A stretch of DNA of 7,800 nucleotides from DASRAU01 sp036005805 (GTDB lineage Bacteria; Acidobacteriota; Polarisedimenticolia; Gp22-AA2). The stretch is from the NCBI GenBank assembly GCA_036005805.1, contig DASYQE010000192.1, forward strand, positions 1 to 7,800, given 5' to 3'. Below are positions 4,798-7,800 of the stretch, in pieces (position 1 is the stretch's first letter; each line of letters starts with the position of its first letter). The translations under genes were made by a program, and so were the position numbers. The notes beneath the pieces were generated by a model. The model did no database searches, was not told where the DNA came from, and worked only from the letters and a program-made list of their open reading frames with translations.

Positions 4798-5787
4798 TCA
4801 CCGGGAGGTGGAGCGCAGGGACCGGAGGGCGTCTCTGGTCATCAGGCGGGACATCTCCTTGCGCCAGCGGACCCCGAAGTCGGTGTTGTCCACCGGCTTG
4901 GCCACCGGGAACGCCAGGCGGGAGGCCTCGTCGATCACCTCCTCGGTGAGCGGACGGCCGGCGAGTGCTTTGGCGGCGGCCGCCGCCTCGATCGGCGCCT
5001 CGGCGACAGCACCCAGCCACAGGCGCGCCTCGGCGACGACGTCCTGCTCGAAGCGCAGCGCGACGGCGACACCGAGGACCGGGAAGTCGAACGCCTCGCG
5101 CCGGCGCAGCTTGCGATAGGTGGTGCGCCATCCATCGACGGGCGGGAGATCGATCTGCGCGAGGATCTCGTCCGGCGCTTTCGTCAGGTACTGGATCCCG
5201 TCGCGAGCGAACAGCTCGCGCGCCGCGATCGTCCGCTCCCCGGCTTTCGAGACGAGGCGCAGGCGCGCGTCGAGGGCGCAGAGCATCGGGGCGCTGTCGC
5301 TCGACGAGACGGCGAGGCAGGTGTCGCTTCCCGGCGCGACCCAGCAGGTGTCGCCGTCGCACTTCATGCAGAAGTGGATGGCGCGGCGCCACTCGTAGTT
5401 CTGGTTGTAGTAGTTGCACCGCGTGTCGAGACAGATGTTCCCGCCGATCGTCCCCATGTTGCGCAGGATGGGCGTCGAGATCGACTTCACCGCCTCGTGG
5501 AGGCCCGGCCACGCCTTGCGGATCCCGCCGTGCTCCTCGAGAGCGGTCAGCGTCGTCCCCGCGCCGATCGAGAAGCCCTTCGGGGCGCTGCCGCGCACCC
5601 CCGCGAGGCGCGGCAGGACCCCGAGCGCCACGAGTGTCTTCGGCGTCTGGTGCCGGCGCTTCATGTTGGGAAAGAGGTCGGTCCCGCCCGCAAGCGGCAT
5701 CGCCGACGGCCCTTCCGCCGCAAGGATCGACGCGGCATCCTTGAGCGAGCGCGGCTCGACGTAGCGGAACTTCGGCAGGCGCATCAT
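4798..5787 (-). CDS. hcrB: 4-hydroxybenzoyl-CoA reductase beta (FAD, [4Fe-4S]) subunit
   Basis: This 329-residue FAD-binding subunit belongs to a molybdenum hydroxylase; known HcrB proteins are about the same length. It would carry electrons between the extra [4Fe-4S] cluster, FAD and the [2Fe-2S] gamma subunit, allowing reductive dehydroxylation of 4-hydroxybenzoyl-CoA to benzoyl-CoA in the cytoplasm. The FAD-binding segments are PLAGGTDLFPNM (31-42) and GTIGGNICLDTRC (112-124). The loop after the second carries C124, C140, C148 and C157. Their spacing of 16, 8 and 9 equals that of the four cluster ligands reported for Thauera HcrB (C122, C138, C146, C155, from memory). Ordinary xanthine-dehydrogenase FAD subunits lack this loop. 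The C-terminal CO-dehydrogenase flavoprotein domain spans roughly 215-320. The start is ATGATG at 5782-5787, overlapping the stop of the alpha gene in an ATGA; a further in-frame start at 5901 would lie deep inside the alpha gene. A related reductase with another aromatic substrate is the main alternative. Confidence 0.85.
   Translation of the reverse strand: MMRLPKFRYVEPRSLKDAASILAAEGPSAMPLAGGTDLFPNMKRRHQTPKTLVALGVLPRLAGVRGSAPKGFSIGAGTTLTALEEHGGIRKAWPGLHEAVKSISTPILRNMGTIGGNICLDTRCNYYNQNYEWRRAIHFCMKCDGDTCWVAPGSDTCLAVSSSDSAPMLCALDARLRLVSKAGERTIAARELFARDGIQYLTKAPDEILAQIDLPPVDGWRTTYRKLRRREAFDFPVLGVAVALRFEQDVVAEARLWLGAVAEAPIEAAAAAKALAGRPLTEEVIDEASRLAFPVAKPVDNTDFGVRWRKEMSRLMTRDALRSLRSTSR
5784..5787 (-). 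other. ATGA stop/start overlap coupling hcrA to hcrB
   Basis: The TGA stop of the alpha gene (5784-5786) overlaps the ATG of the beta gene (5785-5787), and a second ATG follows at once (5782-5784). Only a weak GGCGG precedes it, so the beta subunit is probably translated by ribosomes finishing the alpha subunit. This fits a fixed subunit ratio. Confidence 0.8.
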
Positions 5788-7799
5788 CGGCGCACACCGC
5801 CTGGGCCGATCGGCTCCGCCTGCGCCGCCGCCTTTTCCGGCTCGAGCGCCCGGCCCGTCCCCCCTTCCCACGGCGTGGGAACGCGGGTGGTCTCGGGCCA
5901 CTCGACGCGCGGCAGCCGCGCCGGGCCGTAGCGCTTCTGCGGCGACTCGAGGGCCTTGAGGATCTTCTCCGGAGTGATGGGCACCTCGTCCACGCGCACG
6001 CCGACGGCGTCGTAGACGGCGTTGGCGATCGCCGGCGGCACGGGCAGCAGCGGCCCCTGCCCGACCTCCTTGGCGCCGAAGGGGCCGTTCGGGTCAGGAT
6101 CTTCGACCAGGTACGTCACGACCTCGGGCATCTCCATCGTCGTCGGGCTCTTGTATTCGAGCAGCGAGGGAATCTTGTGCACGCCCTGGCGGTTGGCGCG
6201 GAAGACCTGCTCCTCCATCAGCGCCTCGCCGAGCCCCATGTAGATGCTGCCCTCGACCTGGCCGACGACGAGCACCGGGTTGATCGAGCGGCCGATGTCA
6301 TGCGCGATATGGACGCGCTCGACCTTGATCCAGCCGCTGTCGGGGTCGACGTCCACCTCGATGACCGCGGCGCTGTACGAGTACGCCGGGGACGGACCCA
6401 CCCCGGCGCCGCGGTAGCGGCCGGCCGACGGCGGCGGGACATAGGAGCCCACCGTGCCGATCGTCCCGAAGCGGGACTCGGCGAGGACCACCGCCTCGGC
6501 GAAGGGCATGCTCTTCGCCGACGGATCCTCGACGTCGTAGACGCGACCGCCGCCGAAGCCGACGCGCTCGCCCGGGATCTCCAGCTTCGCCGCCACCGCC
6601 TTCGCGAGCAGCTCGCGCGCCCGCTCCGCCGCCTGGATGGCGGCATTGCCCATCATCAGGGTGACGCGGCTGCTGTACGAGCCGAGATCCACCGGCGTGA
6701 GATCCGTGTCGCCGACGCACAGGCGGATGTCGAGCGGGTCGATGCCGAGGACCTCGGCCACGAACTGGGCCAGCACCGTGTCCGATCCCTGGCCGATGTC
6801 GATCTCGCCGCAGAACACCGCCACCCCGCCCCCGCGGTCGAGGCGGAGCTGCACGCCCGTGTGCGGCATGCTGTTCCAGTAAATCGGCAGCCCGGCGCCG
6901 CAGATGTACGACGAGCAGGCGATCCCGATGCCCTTGCCGCGCGGCAACCGGCCGTGCTTCTCGCGGAAGTTCGACCCCGCGACGACTTTTTCGATGCAGG
7001 CGCCGAGCCCCATCGAGCCGACCTTGAGGTAGTTGGCGGTGAGCGTGTTCGGCGGCACCAGATGCTTCAGGCGCAGGTCGGCCGGGTTCATCTGCAGCCG
7101 CGCCGCGATCTTGTCGAGGTGCACCTCGAGCCCGAAGCGCGGCTGCGGCGTGCCGTGCCCCCGCTTCGGACCGCACGGCGGCTTGTTGGTGAAGAAGCGC
7201 GCCCCCTCGAAGCGGTAGTTGGCGACGGGGTACGTCACCGTCTGCAGCGCGCCGGTGTAGTAGGTGCTGGCGACCCCGTACGAGCCGTACGCTCCGCCGT
7301 CGAGATACGAGCGGAAGTGGAGCGCGGAGATCGACCCGTCCTTCTTCACGCCGCTCTTGATCGCCATGAGCACGGGGTGCCGGCCGCGGTGGCAGTAGAA
7401 GACCTCCTCGCGGGTCAGGCAGACCTTCACCGGCCGCCCGGTCTTGAGGGCCAGCGCCGCCACGACGATCTCGTGGTTGAACGGGTCGCTCTTGCCGCCG
7501 AACCCCCCGCCGTTGGGACACGCGATCACCCGGATGCGCGACGGCGGCATCTCCAGCACCTTCGCGAGCGCCCGGTGCAGGTAGTGCGGCGTCTGCGTGC
7601 TGGACCAGATCGTCACCTTGCCGTCCGGCTCCGGCATCGCCAGCGCCGCGTGCTGCTCCATCGGCAGGTGGGTGTTCCCCTCGTAGAAGAGGACGTCTTC
7701 GAAGACCTCGTCCGCCTCGGCGAAACCGCGCCCGACATCGCCGAACTCGAGCGCCACCTTCTTGTGGATGTTTCCGTCGTCGCCGTACTCGTGCAGGAG
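5784..7799 (-). CDS. hcrA: 4-hydroxybenzoyl-CoA reductase alpha (molybdopterin) subunit, N-terminus missing
   Basis: This is the large catalytic subunit of a xanthine-dehydrogenase-family enzyme, open at the right edge; 671 residues are visible. The GTG at 7757 is internal, because family-like sequence (NIHKKVALEFGDV) runs through it. The visible part contains the end of the first domain, GNTHLPMEQHAALA (42-55), the molybdopterin-binding GGGFGGKSD (97-105), RGHGTPQPRF (213-222), the substrate-pocket GEIDIGQGSDT (331-341), and GAKEVGQGP (575-583), whose Glu578 is the conserved catalytic glutamate of the family. By length about 100 to 150 residues are missing. In this enzyme Mo-pterin cytosine dinucleotide transfers two electrons to the aromatic CoA thioester. 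Assignment to 4-hydroxybenzoyl-CoA rests mainly on the beta subunit next door. After the usual family end (VPITPEKILKAL) there are about 55 extra Pro/Arg/Glu-rich residues. Other substrates among related aromatic or heterocyclic hydroxylases are possible. Confidence 0.85.
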   Translation of the reverse strand, partial: LLHEYGDDGNIHKKVALEFGDVGRGFAEADEVFEDVLFYEGNTHLPMEQHAALAMPEPDGKVTIWSSTQTPHYLHRALAKVLEMPPSRIRVIACPNGGGFGGKSDPFNHEIVVAALALKTGRPVKVCLTREEVFYCHRGRHPVLMAIKSGVKKDGSISALHFRSYLDGGAYGSYGVASTYYTGALQTVTYPVANYRFEGARFFTNKPPCGPKRGHGTPQPRFGLEVHLDKIAARLQMNPADLRLKHLVPPNTLTANYLKVGSMGLGACIEKVVAGSNFREKHGRLPRGKGIGIACSSYICGAGLPIYWNSMPHTGVQLRLDRGGGVAVFCGEIDIGQGSDTVLAQFVAEVLGIDPLDIRLCVGDTDLTPVDLGSYSSRVTLMMGNAAIQAAERARELLAKAVAAKLEIPGERVGFGGGRVYDVEDPSAKSMPFAEAVVLAESRFGTIGTVGSYVPPPSAGRYRGAGVGPSPAYSYSAAVIEVDVDPDSGWIKVERVHIAHDIGRSINPVLVVGQVEGSIYMGLGEALMEEQVFRANRQGVHKIPSLLEYKSPTTMEMPEVVTYLVEDPDPNGPFGAKEVGQGPLLPVPPAIANAVYDAVGVRVDEVPITPEKILKALESPQKRYGPARLPRVEWPETTRVPTPWEGGTGRALEPEKAAAQAEPIGPGGVRR

Positions 7800-7800
7800 C

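Noticed and set aside
4965..5764. Plus-strand open frames opposite the flavoprotein gene
   Set aside because: They are Arg/Ser/Ala-rich antisense shadows; the minus-strand frame has FAD motifs and the four-cysteine loop.
5788..5901. Longer N-terminus for the flavoprotein starting at 5901
   Set aside because: The extra 38 residues are Gly/Arg-rich, overlap the alpha-subunit coding frame and do not resemble the family, which begins a few residues before the F-x-Y/H-x-P segment. The ATGA overlap at 5784-5787 is the natural start.

Overview
The window is high-GC bacterial DNA. Apart from a 36-codon fragment at the extreme left, every gene lies on the minus strand, so the transcriptional order runs from high to low coordinates. 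Two features suggest an environmental organism able to live without oxygen: a molybdenum hydroxylase pair resembling 4-hydroxybenzoyl-CoA reductase, and a very large secreted protein built of CTDC-type cysteine repeats with a MopE-like motif. Such repeat proteins are typical of Myxococcota, Acidobacteriota and related uncultured lineages with large genomes. The sequence alone does not fix the phylum.

Right part (4798-7800): two translationally coupled genes encode the molybdopterin (alpha, cut by the window edge) and FAD (beta) subunits of a xanthine-dehydrogenase-family enzyme. The beta subunit carries the four-cysteine loop that holds the extra [4Fe-4S] cluster of 4-hydroxybenzoyl-CoA reductase. 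That enzyme removes the ring hydroxyl from 4-hydroxybenzoyl-CoA to give benzoyl-CoA, the central intermediate of anaerobic aromatic degradation. The [2Fe-2S] gamma subunit is not in the window; it may lie upstream, beyond 7800.

Middle part (1950-4797): a 115-bp gap with a plausible promoter and a phased direct repeat precedes a 910-residue exported protein. It has a signal peptide, 20 CDDGNxCT units arranged in higher-order blocks, one MopE-type putative metal-binding motif and an unrecognised C-terminal domain. By hand count it has 108 cysteines.

Left part (1-1949): 33 bp after the cysteine-rich gene comes a 12-helix APC-superfamily permease that resembles the polyamine/amino-acid (PUT/LAT-like) branch. 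After a 147-bp gap with a candidate promoter and a perfect 5'-UTR hairpin comes a small cold-shock-domain protein. A hairpin terminator separates it from the convergent end of an unidentified plus-strand gene.

Only the two reductase subunits clearly work together. The cysteine-rich protein and the permease may share a transcript because of their close spacing, but nothing in the sequence gives them a shared function.
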